Source of the DNA: Cruorifilaria tuberocauda | Lineage: Eukaryota > Nematoda > Chromadorea > Rhabditida > Onchocercidae | NCBI GenBank assembly: GCA_013365365.1 | Contig: JABVXU010000008.1 | Span: 372,001 to 436,000 of the forward strand | Length of the DNA stretch: 64,000 nucleotides | Direction of reading: 5' to 3' | Shown: positions 40,417 through 53,900 of the stretch, piece by piece | Layout: each line of letters opens with the position of its first letter | Numbering within the stretch: the stretch's first letter is position 1 | Made by a program: the position numbers and the translations under genes | Notes under the pieces: generated by a model | The model's database searches: none | What the model saw: only the letters and a program-made list of their open reading frames with translations | What the model was told of the DNA's origin: nothing

Positions 40417-40436
40417 GTTATTAACGGGCCGCGAGA
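40417..40436. promoter_or_regulatory. Shared 20-bp GC-rich element, copy 2
   Basis: Reads GTTATTAACGGGCCGCGAGA, 18 of 20 identical and in the same orientation as 34595-34614. It lies in the rps-2/HYOU1 divergent interval. The function is unknown. Confidence 0.45.
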
Positions 40437-41323
40437 TTGGCAGGTTCAGAAATCAGCACTCGTCAGCATAGTGTATGTTAGGTGTGCTGGCTTATGGGAT
40501 CCATTCTTTATGCCATTTTTCGTCTGGGAATTCGTAGAGATTAGCACAAATCGATAAAGAAATTTAGTATGTTTAAATGGAATCAGAGAGAAAATGAATT
40601 CAGCCAGTGAACAGTGGTTAATATGCCAATGTAAATGTGTTAGTCCTGTGGGCTCGATCTTAATTTCAAACTTGTTTTGAAGTTCCTCATTAAAACCGGA
40701 GAAAATCGAAAAAACTGGTGAATTCTGAGAATTCTGATGGTTATTGAGTGCTTTATTTCTTTCTTTCTTTTATCTCTTTTTTTAAAGAATTTATATTTGA
40801 CATGATTTTTTTTATACTGTGGAATACATAATGCTCTCTGACGTAATACGTGCTTTTCTGTGGTAATCTTATGAACAGCGTGACATATTGTAATAATTTT
40901 CAGACAAATATTAATCAAGCTCAGTAACGATAGCAATGAGTTGCAAATATATATTTCTTTGCATAACAAGTGTCATTAACCCATTTTTCATTTCCCTCAC
41001 GGGTTAGTTTTAAATTACTATACAATAAGGAAAATGAGCTGTAGTTACTTAAACACTGCTCAGTATGTAAAAGATTTAATAGAGTGGGAAATGTTCGTTT
41101 TAGCCGGAACTACAAACTCACGTTTATGTGGAAAGTTGACCTTCGAAGGCCTATTCATCTTTCACCATGAAAAGCGACCCACTTTCCTAGTGGCGTAAAT
41201 AGGGTATTTTATTTCGAAATTTTGATATTCTCAGATGGTTCTAGCTAACATTATAAGCTTAAATTAAAGAAACTTATCGGCATTGGAATCATCTATTGCT
41301 GCGGAAGGCGAAGTTGGAGATTT

Positions 41324-44300
41324 ATGCGTTCAGTCTATACCATGCATGCCACAGCAAATAAGTTTTGTGGTTTCCTAATGAAAGTGCATCCTTTTTTTAT
41401 AAGTTAAAGTTCTGTTTAAGCTACAAGCTTTCCTTATATTCTTCACAAGGAATTTCTCGCTTTTGCAGATGCATCACTTGCAGCTATGTCCATAGATTTT
41501 GGTTCTCAGTGGATCAAAATGGCTTTGGTAAAACCAGGTGTACCGATGGAAATGGTGTTGAATGAAGAAGCACGTAGGAAAACACCAAATCTAATCATTA
41601 TTAAGGATAACGAACGTATGTTTGGCGATGCAGCCCTGGCGTACGTAAGTGTTTTATACATGAGGCTTTTGAAAAATTTTTTCTGATTCATGGGCAGTTG
41701 AAAGAGTTGGTAAAATCGATCGAAATTGAGAAGCTTTGTTTTTTTGTTTTGTAGAAAATGTCGTTTGAAAAGTTGATTTCACTTGAGCCCAATTTTTCGT
41801 TGCGTTATTAGCTTATATGAAAATGCATTCTTGATATTCAAGTTCATCTTTTCTTATACTTTTTAGACAGTTAAATATTCGAAAAACTCTTTTACTCATT
41901 TGGTAGATCTTTTGGGTAAGAAAATTGATAATCCAATTGTTTCACTTTACCAAAGACGATTCCCGCATTTAAAATTGATTCCGGATAGTGCTAGAGACGC
42001 TGTGCAGTTCGATGTGTAAGTTTTATCTATTTCTTAAAGTTATCAGAAATGTTACCCCATATTTAAGGGTTTTAAGTTAACTTTTCATAAGTTTAATGTA
42101 ACGTTGAAGTTAACGCATATTTTGAGCATTCCTGAGTGTAAGAGCTTTTCATTAATTTTTTCCGCTGATTCAGGATAAACTATGGAAGCTAGATTGATTC
42201 CTGTTCAAATCATATTGTAGGGATGGCGAGATTTACAGTGTTGAGTCTGTAGTGGCAATGGTTCTGAGACGATGTCGTGAAGTGGTTGAGAAGTTTGCGA
42301 AGCAGTCTGTTAGAGATGTGGTTATTACAGTTCCAGTGTTTTTCAACCAGGCAGAACGGCGTGCTCTGGTTGCAGCAGCTGAAATCGCCGAACTGAATTT
42401 ATTACAAGTGCGATTTGATTTCGAACCATTGTTCTTTGATTACCTTTTTAGAACTTCAGGAGCTGCTAATTTTTTTTTTCGTTTCAAGTGTCTCCTTTTG
42501 GCAGAAGTTATCCAGAGAATGAATAAGTTTTCCCCACTTTTTTTCTTTCGGATCTTATTATTATTTACATTTTATTTTAAGCATATATATTATCTTTCAT
42601 TTTTGTTATCTTTTAGTTGTTGAATGATCATACTGCTGCTGGTCTAAACTATGGTGCATTTCGAAGGAAAGAAATCACTGAAAATGCACAAACTTTATTA
42701 ATTTATGACATTGGAGCAACAAAAGTTACTGCTTCAGTGTTAGAATATGCATTAGTGGAGGAAAAGAAACGAGGTGAAAAAGATCCAGTTATGACGACAC
42801 TGGGAGTCGGGTAATTTTAAAGAAATATTGTTCCGAACTTTTGCACTCCAAGGTCTAGCGCCGCATATTTAGTAGATTTGCGGACCATTATTAATTTTTT
42901 CAATTTGAAATGTTCATTGTTGCAGTTACAACCGTTTAATCGGGGGCTTTGAAATTACGCAAAGAATGCGAGATGTCTTTGTGGAACACTTTCGCAAAAC
43001 AAAGAAGACCAAAACTGATATAACAAAAAATCCACGCTCTATGGCAAAAATGTTGCAAGAGGCAGAGCGTGTCAAAATTGTATGTTCTTCGATAGTGATT
43101 TGGGGTGTTTCAAGTTATTACAAGTTACATTTCTCTTCCATTACAAGGAAATAATTAGATAACTAAAAGTTCTGATAATTCAAGTCGATTTTTTCGACTT
43201 TTTTCAACTTCAGGTGCTTTCGGCAAACGTCAATTTTACTGCACAAATTGAGAATGTACACGAAGAACAGGATTTCACGATGTCAGTGACCAGAACAATG
43301 TTGGAAGATGCAATGAGAGATCTTGAAGTAAAATTAGTACAACCTATTGTGGATGCTTTGAAAATGGCTGACCTGTCGCCAGAGAAGGTTTAATTTGATT
43401 TCACTGTTTTCTTTTTTGCATTAAAATCTTTCATAATCACGAATTATTTTCGTAACCTTTGCGTGGACGCAGTGTTCTGTGTTTCCAGGTGAATCAGGTA
43501 GTGCTGATGGGTGGTGGGAGTCGCGTTCCCTTAATCCAAGAATTTGTTCAGAAATTCTTCAAAAAGTAAGGGGTTTTTTATTGGAAAGCATGTATTATTT
43601 ATTTAGTGTATTTTCAATTGTAAGATTTGGATCTTTCCGAGATTTTACATTGATTTCTTTGGAGGAGGGAATTGGGGAAGTTCTTGAATACTGATGAAGC
43701 AATTGCATTGGGCGCAGTTTACCAAGCAGCGCATTTAAGTAAAGGTTTCAAAGTCAAGAAGTTCGATGTGCGTGATCTGCAGATATTCCCGATAGAGGTA
43801 TGTGACTTTTGTGCTACATTATTCATAAAAACAAAGTTCGCTGTATTATAAATCAAATTAGTCATAAGGTGTACAGGCGACCTCAAAACTCGATAGCTTT
43901 TATCCGACTATTAGCTTTATTATTTTTTTTATTCAAGGTCGATTTTGTTAGTGCACATAATAAGGACGCAGCAGGAGCAGGGCGATTAATACGTCGACCA
44001 ATATATCCAATGAAATCGTTTATACCTTCATCTAAAAAGGTTTTGTCGTTCACTTCATTTACAGAAGATTTTTCCATGAACGTCAATTATGGAGAAATGC
44101 GGCATCTTAACGCAGATCAGCTTATGTAAGTGTTCCAAATTATTTATTAAATAAATGTCTTGGAAAATCCACTCTTTTGATTTTTTTTTTGAGTCATATA
44201 TTTTGATTTTACAGCAGCATTGTTGGATATTTTAGGGAGTTTGGCTCACTTAATATTAGTGAAATTAAAATAGGTGGCGTTACGAATATGTATATAACGG

Positions 44301-46891
44301 AAACAGCAAAAGAAGGCACCATTTTCAAGGTTTTTGTCTCTTTTGATATGGTTTGATTTTCTTATATTTTATCTAGCAGTATAACTTTAATAAATGTGCT
44401 TAAGTAAAGCATTGGGTAAGATTCTTTTACCTGCGATATTTATTTGCATCTGAAGTTGTTTAATTTCAATAGCGAATTCGAGAAGACATTCTGCAGCTAC
44501 CTCAGTTAAGAATTTGCAAATTTAGTCAAGATAAAGTATCGAATCTCGAATTCACTTTTAGGGAATAAAAACGCATTTCGATTTGGATAACTCGGGAATT
44601 TTACATGTTGACGGAGCCGAAATGTTGCTAGAACAACCACCAAAAGCAGAGTCGACACTTGCTTGTCAGTATTTAGGAAGTCATAGAAAATTTTGGGCAT
44701 TTAGTTTTTCTTATGCGTACTGGTGGGAAATATTATTTCTGGCGAATTACAGCGCTTGCTGGAAAAATTACTGGATTATTTTCATCGAACAATAAAATGG
44801 ATGAAACTAGGGAGAAAAACTACGAAAATTTGAAATCTGAAGAAATAAATGACAAAAGTCATGGTACCGCAGAAAATCAATCTAAGATCGAAAAACCAGC
44901 AAGTGACAACGTCAGTTTACCATTATTTTCATACATTATTTAATTTCTAAACAATTGTGTTATAAAATTGCAATAATTTTTTGCAAACTTTTTCCTTGCT
45001 TATAAATTAGGAACTTACTAATTCTTTTCAGGTAACAAGCAAGCGAGCGGAAGCAAACAAGGTATGTCTCCATAGTCGTGTCATAATAATCATATTCGTT
45101 CATTTTTCCTTGAAGATATTTATTTAATATATTCTTGTGTTTCTCCATTAGTTTATTGTTCTTCTTCCGTGTAAACTGACATTCTTTGCAGTTGAAGTGC
45201 CTTCAGTTAAGCCTTAATAGGAAAACTGAAAAAAAATAGTTTGCCTGCATCTTTTATCGGCATTTATTCATTTGTTCATGAAGAATAAACTGGGCATTAG
45301 TAGAGTAGAGCTGTGAATCAATTATTAAATCTCCTAATCTTAGATTATGTGTTCTTATTTCAGACAGCTACAAATGTACCGGAAATAAAGCTAGATGAAA
45401 AACCTCAGCAAATCAGGATTTCCCTGAAGTTGATGGAGAGCATACTGGATGTCCTGCCAATTTCCGGCGATGAAATTACTGCTGCGAAGAACAGGTGATT
45501 CTGATGGGATATCGGTCTGTGTTCAAATTTGGTCGGTTGAAACTCTGCCATTTTCTTCCAATTTAACTTTCCGAAATATAAATTTTAGGATTGCCGAATT
45601 TGAGAGGAAGGAAAAGGAAAAAGCGATTCATGAAGAAGCACATCATGATCTTGAATCACTGGCCGTTGATCTTAGCGATAAACTTACGCAGGATGAATTC
45701 AGCGTACTGATCTCGTTATTTATTTTCAAATAACTGCGTTTGAAGTCATACAAAAATATCATTGAATTTTCCGAAATTTATTACAGCGGTTTTTAACTGC
45801 GGATGAGCACACCGACCTGCAAAAAGAGGTATTGCAAGTGAGAACCTGGTTGGAAGACGATGTTGACATTAATACTCCAACAGCTGAATTTCTACAGAAT
45901 AAGAAGGCAATCGATGAATTGTTACGACCGATCAAACTCCGCATAACAGAGGAACAGGTAACTTTGCCCGTTTTGAACAGGAACTTTCTGCTGTTCTAAA
46001 TCATTTCAAGCATTTTCTCAGTTAAATATTTTTGCAATTGTAGGAGCGTCCCGCAGTGGTGGCCGAACTGATTTCAATGTTTAATCATACAGAAATGTTT
46101 TTGCTTCTTGCACAAAACCTTACTGAAGCCGAAGTGTTTACAAAAGTTGAAATCAATACTTTAAGTAAATTGCTCATTGAAACTAAGGTATGTAAATTAG
46201 CTGAGTGATACCGCTGCTTGAAATTTCTTGATTTAATAAGTGGAAAAAATTGTGGAAATTTTTGCATTAAAGTGACTATAATAAATCATCTTATCTGTTA
46301 TATGTAAATTCCAGAATTGGCTTACTGCGAAAATGGAGTTGCAGAATAAATTAAAACCAACTGATTCACCAGCGTTTTCAGTCAGTGAAGGGAGAGAAAA
46401 GGTCGGTATTTAATAAGTGGTAAAATGAGCTTAATAATTTCAGTTCCAAAAAGTGTTGGCTTCATCTTCAGAAACAGAATCTTAAAAACGAGCATTTTTA
46501 GGTGAAAGCTTGATTGTTAAGCTAGTTCAAATCAAGAGTTGAGTGATTCACAATATTTTTGTTTTTACTTTTGTGGAACAAAAATCATGTTTTTGTAGTG
46601 GTTCGGTTTCAGTTAATGTCACTTGATCGTGAAGTAAAATATTTGTTAAATAAGATGAAATTTGCGAAACCGAAAGTTAAGAAAGAGGAAAAAACTAAGA
46701 AAACAACTGCTGAAAGCAATGAAACATTATCGGGAGCGATAGAGGAACCAGAGACGGTTTCGGAAGAGAAATCGAATGAAGCGTCACGGGATGCACAATC
46801 TCTCGAAGACGTGACTGATGTGAAAAAAAACGAGGAACTGAAAGACGGTAAACAAAAAGGCGGTGCACCACACGATGCTTCCGAGCTTTAG
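41324..46891 (+). CDS. HYOU1: Hypoxia up-regulated protein 1 / GRP170, ER Hsp70-family chaperone (about 946 aa)
   Basis: GRP170 is an ER-lumen large Hsp70 that acts as holdase and nucleotide-exchange factor for BiP. Exons: 41324-41402, 41469-41644, 41867-42015, 42221-42407, 42617-42810, 42926-43079, 43214-43387, 43489-43565, 43668-43797, 43938-44125, 44215-44329, 44562-44664, 44753-44910, 45032-45061, 45364-45494, 45589-45703, 45787-45957, 46044-46187, 46315-46401, 46613-46891. Exon 1 encodes a short hydrophobic leader (ANKFCGFLMKVHPFF), the least certain part. ATPase motifs: AMSIDFGSQWIKMALVKPGV, EEARRKTPNLI, LLNDHTAAGLNYG, LIYDIGATKVTAS, VVLMGGGSRVPLIQ, NTDEAIALGAVYQAAHLS. An acidic, low-complexity loop (about residues 560-640) and a long helical C-terminal domain follow. 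The tail is Lys/Glu-rich and ends DASEL. An AATAAA signal lies at 46968-46973. Confidence 0.94.
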
Positions 46892-47269
46892 TTTTTGCTT
46901 GTTTTTATTTTCCGTGATCTATTATTCATCATAGCATTATTCATTTGTTGTTATTGTTTGTTTATTAAATAAATAAGTGTATGTAAGTTTTAATCTTGTA
47001 CGGTTCCTCAGTAATAAATGATTCACTCGGATTAACGGGCTTTACTGTTTTATTTTTCCTAAAGATTCTTTTTTGAAAAATGGTCGTTATCGGAAAGGAA
47101 CTATTCATATTAGTTTTTTGTTGTTTCGTGTGATAGTGTCTCGGTAGTAGTTACTTCTTTTTTGTTCGTTCATTTGTTTTTTTCTCTTTTATTTTACTTA
47201 TTGTTTTTTCTTGTTATATGTTATTTTGTGACTGGAATGTTTTTTTCAGTTTGCTTTTTATTAGCATCC
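46892..47269 (+). other. HYOU1 3' end and T-rich intercistronic stretch
   Basis: After the AATAAA at 46968 comes a T-rich stretch of about 270 bases ending in the acceptor TTTTTTTCAG at 47249. This layout (poly(A) signal, U-rich spacer, strong acceptor) is what nematode operons show between genes. Whether it is an operon is inference. Confidence 0.4.
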
Positions 47270-47445
47270 ATGATTCTTATCATAAAGTCCCACTTCATTC
47301 AACATCCGTGCTTTACTATATCTGATATTTTTGGTTCAAGCAATGTTTATGATAAGTTGTGTAAGTTATATGAAACAAATGCCACCACCGTAGTGGATAG
47401 AATATTACAGTATTGTGAAACTGGTGGAGCAACGCTCACAAAAAA
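47270..47445 (+). CDS. Candidate first exon of an unidentified gene
   Basis: Twenty bases after a strong acceptor an ATG opens a 58-codon frame that ends at a good donor (AAAAAA, then GTACGT). The product begins MILIIKSHFIQHPCFTISDI and continues with a charged part including KLYETNATTVVDRILQYCET, which looks like real protein. I do not recognise it. A possible second exon, 48177-48417, would follow in phase and end at a stop, giving about 140 residues in total, but its composition is less convincing. It could be a downstream operon partner of HYOU1. Low confidence. Confidence 0.35.
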
Positions 47446-50400
47446 GTACGTAACCATAATTCGTGTAACTTTGTTTTGATCAAGGTCATCTTTCTATTCT
47501 GTAAATTTTTTACCGAAAGCGAATTTTTGGTCCATATTTTTGCTTTTTTGGCGTTAATCATAATATAAGGATGCTAAGATCGTTGAATATTGGTGGTTTT
47601 GATGGATATTTAAAGGAATGTTTCTGAATAGTCATTTACCTTATCGGGACGTATAAATCCAGTTAGTTTTTTTCTTCATGGTTTTTGGATGTAATGGTAC
47701 CGTTATGTTTCATACCTCCTGGCGTATCTAAAATTTTTAGGTGTTCTGGGTTTTCATTTCTCTGATTTAGTACTGAATCATATCGTTTTTACTCAAACAT
47801 ATGTTAGGACCACAATAAGCAAAATCTGAATGTTGGCTTCTGTAATTTGAATGAGAACTGGAGATTTATGGATTATTTTCTAACTGGTTAGGTTTAATGC
47901 GGTATCTCTTAAATTTTCAAATTCCACTGAGTCGTGCATATAAGACGAGTTTTGTGTAGGGAAGCGTTTGCAAATATTGCGTTTCTCTACAACTCGAAGA
48001 ATATTGAAGCAAACTCCTTTTTAGCAATATCAAATAACTTTCAATAAATGCATTCCGTCATTTCATCATAAAATTGATGGCCATTGTTATTTGGGATTTG
48101 TAATTGTTAGTAAATTGCAGTCCGTTAATTATCATGAATCTTATGTTGTGGCAACATATTTGTAATTTAGCAGAAAATTCATCAGTAGTTTGAACAGATA
48201 TCACCAACTTATATGCAAATGCTTACAAAGAAACTGTTTTTATGGATTAACATCTTACTGTTGGGTGATCAACCCTGAACAATTCAAATCTTACCGAAAT
48301 TATTCGGAAATAAGTTCATTGAAACACTTAACTTTTGACTTAATACTTGCGGAGGGGATTTATGCCTTGCATATTCAACGCATACAGATCTCGAGAAAAT
48401 GTTCTTCACTGCAATGATAATAGTCTCGTCAAAGCTCATATTCTTTGCAATTTCAGCAGTTCTGGAAATTCATTTTCTTGTTAAATAAAAAATGCTTTCA
48501 AAATCTAATATTTGGAATCACTTGAGAGAATATCTAATTAAGTTTGAAATTATTAAGAGGCTTCGGAGAGAAAGCTGTTATAGAATATTCGAATACAGGC
48601 AACTGCAGTAAAACGACTCGCAAGCAAGCGTATCGCAACTCATTCGCTCCGTCTCACGTAATTGTAAAGGGACGAAATGAGCCCACCTCCTGTTCATCCC
48701 GTCATCCTGAGACCTCCTCCCCCTAACCTTCTAATTGAACGGTGCACCAAACACAGGTATACTAATCTTTCAAACTCATCCGAACTTCCCCATTTCGATT
48801 GAGCCCTCCTCTGATCATGTTATCTTCCATCAGCTACCAAATATACATGCATGCACCACATGCACACACACACACATATACACATATACACACAGACATA
48901 TACACATACACAATTTGTTCGCAACATGACTGCTAATTGTTGTGGGAGACTGATTTAAAGACGCTAATAAAGGTACGTAAATTTTTTTTGCGTATTATGG
49001 CAAACATGCAGTGGCATTTATTCCCTCCATTACCTCTTTAGCTAAATTGTTTAGACATTGATTGGATGCTTGGCGCCTGCTATATTATCATCAGTAACAT
49101 TTATTAATTGTCTACTAATTTCCATAAATCACATTGATACTAGTCAAACACCGTACTGCTGTCTCATCAAATCATTCATAATTAAGCATTCATTGCTCAT
49201 TTACTAAATTTTATTCTGACAGTATTTACATTTCTCATATTCCTATGTTATACGATGTGGAATTCCTGATAGTATATTGGAAATTAGAAGGTCTTATTGA
49301 CAAACTATAAATTAACCTTTCAAAATTACATTTGAATATGTAAGCAATAATTGCGAAATATTTTAGTTCTTAGTTTTCAAGAATTAAATCTAAACGGTGT
49401 TCAAAATAGTTTTTTTTTGTTGAAATTTGAGACTAAGCAACCACAAAGAATAGAAACATACATAGATCTTTAATACTTAAAAGTTCTGTTTGTAAGCAAT
49501 TTGTAGCTTTTTTGGAGTTCGAATTTTAACTCGATCAAGAAAGTAAACGTAGCAAAATTTCGATAATCATCAATCAAGATTTGTCTTGAAATGGATACTG
49601 AATTTGATTAAATGCCTATGAAATCGGATTGTTTGCTATTCTCAATGGATCCCTATCTCAAATTAACTCTTAAGATTATCGTTGCACCGTTTAATTAGAA
49701 AATATTTTCCTTAAATAGGTGAAATTTTTGTCATCTGAAATATTTTGTTGCAGCTATCTATCCAAATATCAATTCGATTTATGTTTATCTGCGCATCCAT
49801 ATCTTGATCGTGAATTTTAGGGTAATAGATGATCGTTCCATTGTGGAGATAGGATGCAATCGAAACACAATTCAATTCATTTCGAAAAAGGAATCCTTAT
49901 TTGCAGTGAAATAAAGACAAAAATAACTATTGCTTTAATGCATTTTATCATGATTTAATCAGTACATTGGATTTCCTCCGGATTTTCCACTACAGCGAGA
50001 AGTTTTTGTTTGAATCAATGTTCTCACACCGAAGTTTTTTGCTATTTCAGGATTTTATATATTCATGACCTTTTGATTTCACATTTGTTTACCCTCCATT
50101 CTGTGTTTCTCTTGCAAATAAATCGAGCGATGTCTTTAAAATATTATTCACATATTATTTATAAATAGAAAAAAAGCAACAACTTGGTGAGGGACCAGAC
50201 CAGACTAAAAATTTTTGTAAGTTCAGTGAGTTAACTTGAGAACAACCATTAAATATATAATCTGGACAGAGGTATTTCAAAACCTATTTTCCAAAATGTT
50301 CGTATTAGTTCGTTCTTTTTCCCTTTCCCTTATATTACGATCAGTTATTCAAACTGGCCTAATCTCTCATCAAGTAACTCCCTTTTTACATGGAAAATTA

Positions 50401-50969
50401 ATTTCAAAATTGATTTTAATTCATGTGTATACACAAATCGGAGCTTGATTTTAATGTTATATAAAGAGGGCCTTAACAGCCTACATAAATTAATTTGCAA
50501 AAGGAGAAGCTCACCTTGACTTAAGCATTAAATCTGCTCAAACGATTCAAAGACATTGCAAAATTTTTTCAACAATAAGTGCAAAAACAGTGTTGTTAAG
50601 AGCTTTCGCTGTTTATGATTCATATAAGAAGCAAGCCGAAAATGCACAAATGGAACATTTGTTGCAAATTTGTTGTCATCCGAAAATAATTTTCAAAAAC
50701 GATCTTATAATTCTTCCAGAAAATTCTGGATGGGTCCACTTAGTACCTAACTTGTCTAGTATGTTTGGCAATACTAAAAAGTTGAATAGTAATCAAATCC
50801 ATTGTATTACGAGGCTTGAAATGAAGAGCAAAAACTGAACATAGTAAGATGAAATCGAAAAGGAAAATTATGTCGCAATCTTCACTACTTTCATATCTCT
50901 AAAATTTGTTTTTTAGATCGACAAACAATAGCCACAACAGGCACATTATTGTTGTGGTAGTGGTACGTA
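47446..50969. other. Mostly unassigned, 5' flank of the FGF gene
   Basis: It contains plus-strand frames at 48177-48417 and 50590-50838 that follow acceptor-like sites but match nothing I know, a GC-richer patch at 48590-48760, and a CA microsatellite. Part is presumably FGF promoter. No confident gene was seen. Confidence 0.5.
48856..48912. repeat. CA/TA-rich microsatellite
   Basis: Run of ACACAC interrupted by ATATACACAT units, upstream of the FGF gene. Confidence 0.9.
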
Positions 50970-53900
50970 ATGAGTGATGCCGATGCGTTATGTGAGACAA
51001 ACCAAGTATTTCGACTATTTTTACTATGTTTTGTTGAATCTTGTCAGGTAATTGCAAACAATTTACTCCTCATTGTAATTTTTAATTATTATTTATTGAA
51101 CTTTAGTGAACTATAGAAAATAAAACTTGGGACTATAAATTTAAAATGTAGAAATTAAAAATCGGAATGATATAGGCAAGATCAAATTTGTACGTTTCTA
51201 ATCTAATTGAGCTTCGGTTTCTATTCTGATCATTACGTTATTAGCATAGATGGTTCGTTTAAACAGATGGAGTCATCTTTAAAAAAAAGGAAAAAATTAT
51301 TCTTAGTAATTTGCTTCTTTTATATTCAAATAAACTATTTTCTCTCAATCCTCAATCTATTTTACTTTTTTTGTTGAACTTTCTAAACTAAGACTGCATC
51401 GTGCTTTTCTGTTGTATATTAATATATTCGCATAGTACGAAAAGTTCATTTCCGAAAATTTCGTGAACAACTATAAATCACTTGATTCGAAGTTGATATA
51501 AGTCTCATTCGTATTTTAATAGTTTCAGATCACGTGTCATGAATAAATTAAAACTGCTTTAGATTAACATTATTTTCATGCTTCCTAACTTACAAATTAT
51601 CATATCAGTACTGTAGAATCTAGGCATATATTTGATAATTATTGATAAATATTAGGTAGAAAGGAAATTATTAAAGAAACACATGTATGCAGCTTAACAG
51701 CTTTCTTTCATTCCAATGAAATCAGGCACCTCAGTTAACAGTATCGGACAAATTTTCTAATTGATTACGGTTTGTTGTCATTTCAGTAATTTCAACAAAT
51801 TACCATTGGCTCCAGATATCGAAAAATATATGTGACGTTGTATCTCGGCATCGATACTTCCTTTCCATAGTTTATAGCCTTCACATCATCTACTGTATCC
51901 ATAATAATATGCGACAGACAATTAGTGTGACAAGAATATTAATATAATAACAGAGAATATTAGTAGGACATTAATAGGACATCTATTTAGATGAAAAGAT
52001 GAAAAGGTAAGTTGAAGTGTTGTCATCAAAAAACGTCTCATTCCGGTATTTAAAATAATTCATTTTGCAAGTTTCCGTTGAATCAAAAGGCGCACTTAAT
52101 GGGAATCAACACTCCCAACATTTGGCAACATAAAACTGAAAGAGTTTCTTAACCCGAAATCGAAATAATTCATCTTAAAATATTTTGAAAACCATTGCAA
52201 CTAATTTTCCGTAACGAATTCCACATGCTGCCTTACTCATTTTCTTATTTTCTATATGGACGAATTAGTTCAGTCAGTACTTTGTATAAATCACTGATTT
52301 ATGCTTTCTGTTAGTAACAAAATTTATACCAAAGTCGAAGCAATTATCCATAATAAATGCCAGAATTTTTGTTAACTCTGGTTTAATTTGAATGGTTTTA
52401 AAAAGTTCTCTTCGTTTTTACGTTCTATCTCATAAAACATTGCTTCTCTATTCTGGTTTTTTTACGCAAATTTGTTTTTAGTCATTTTTATACAACTTTG
52501 AAGTGTTTTTCAAATGCCAAAATCGGTGGTCTTCAAATTCCTGTAAAGTTTGAAATTTTTGAAATTTTCATTCATAAAAATTCCCTTATGCAATAGTATT
52601 CCGATCTTGTGGAATATACCGGAATAACAAACACAAAACACTGGACGACATTGAAAACATACTGTTAGGGAAAATATTTCTAAAATAACCTCGAAGATTT
52701 TTAACTAAACAACTGACGAACTATAAATATTTAAAACAAATTTTTTTCAGTTTATTGAAATTGCTGTCAAACGGAGCTGTCGGTAAAAAGATTAAATTTC
52801 TTGTCGTTTATGATAATATATTAATTTCTAGGTTATTAACAGTTATGCAAATGACAAGTCTGATGCCGATCGGTGAAGCAACTACCGTTTGGCAATTGTA
52901 TAGTCAGTGCAGTTCTGCTTTTGTACAGATTTTTTTAAAGCATGCTAATGCGCGAGGACAACAACTCAATCATTGTTTAAGTTTGTTTTTGTTTTTCTGA
53001 TCATAATCGATAATTGGCCAGCAAATTAATTTTTAAAATTTTAGATTTCATGGAAAAAAAACTCAATTTTTCCTGTATTATATATTTTAATTTCGGTCAA
53101 TAAGTTAAGCAGGATACAGGATAATGGATATAATTTTTTAGCTGATTTTCTAGTACATGCAGATAATGAAGGGCGCATTCGGATGGAAAATGCTCTTACC
53201 GGTAAATTTATATGCTTTAATAAACGACACAGGCTCACAATTAGAGTAAGCATTTATTAATTTAAGTAATTTTTGTGCCGTAAAATCTATAGATTAGATT
53301 TCGAATCGAATTTTTTTTTGTGGGAATTCAAATCATATGAACAGTTTCGTTGGTGGTTGGAGAGAAAGAGTAGAAGAAAATAGTAGAGAAAAAATTTTGG
53401 AAAATCAGCTTTCACTCGCTACAACTCATTTCCCCAAAATTATTTTTACTTTTTCACAAAGTTAAATAATGTTAATAGCTTATGAATGAATCACTTGTTT
53501 GAAGAGAGAAACGGCATAATGGAAATTATGATTTTTTTTTGAAAAACAGTATTCCATAAGGATAAAGCTAAAATAATATTCCAAAAGAAGAGAGCGAATT
53601 AATTTACTGCATGACATCAGAATATTTTTTACACTCCACAATCAGGAAGGATTTCGATCTCATTATTTCTAATCATATGAGAATGTTGTGGAAGCCAATT
53701 GAAATAGTTTTTGCTCGAAATCAGAAAAAAACGATTTATCATCACCGCCTATTGAAGTAGTTCTCGCATTTCAACTGTTATTGTTTAATAAAAGTAGTTT
53801 TTTTGTGGAGATATTTCTAGCATTATTATATTGGGAAAATTATTATTGCATTGGGAAAATTTTATTTTGCTTCTATCTTATTTTGTTACATTTTATCGGA

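Larger units (their letters stand above)
39328..41323. other. Intergenic between divergent rps-2 and HYOU1
   Basis: About 2 kb, no coding exon supported. It holds the 19-bp ACGT-core tandem repeat (40004-40052) and the second copy of the shared GC-rich element (40417-40436). The minus-strand frame at 40640-40969 shows no motif and is not called. Confidence 0.6.

Noticed and set aside
50590..50838. 82-codon plus-strand frame after an acceptor
   Set aside because: No donor, partner exon or motif could be found; retained only as a note in the unassigned interval.
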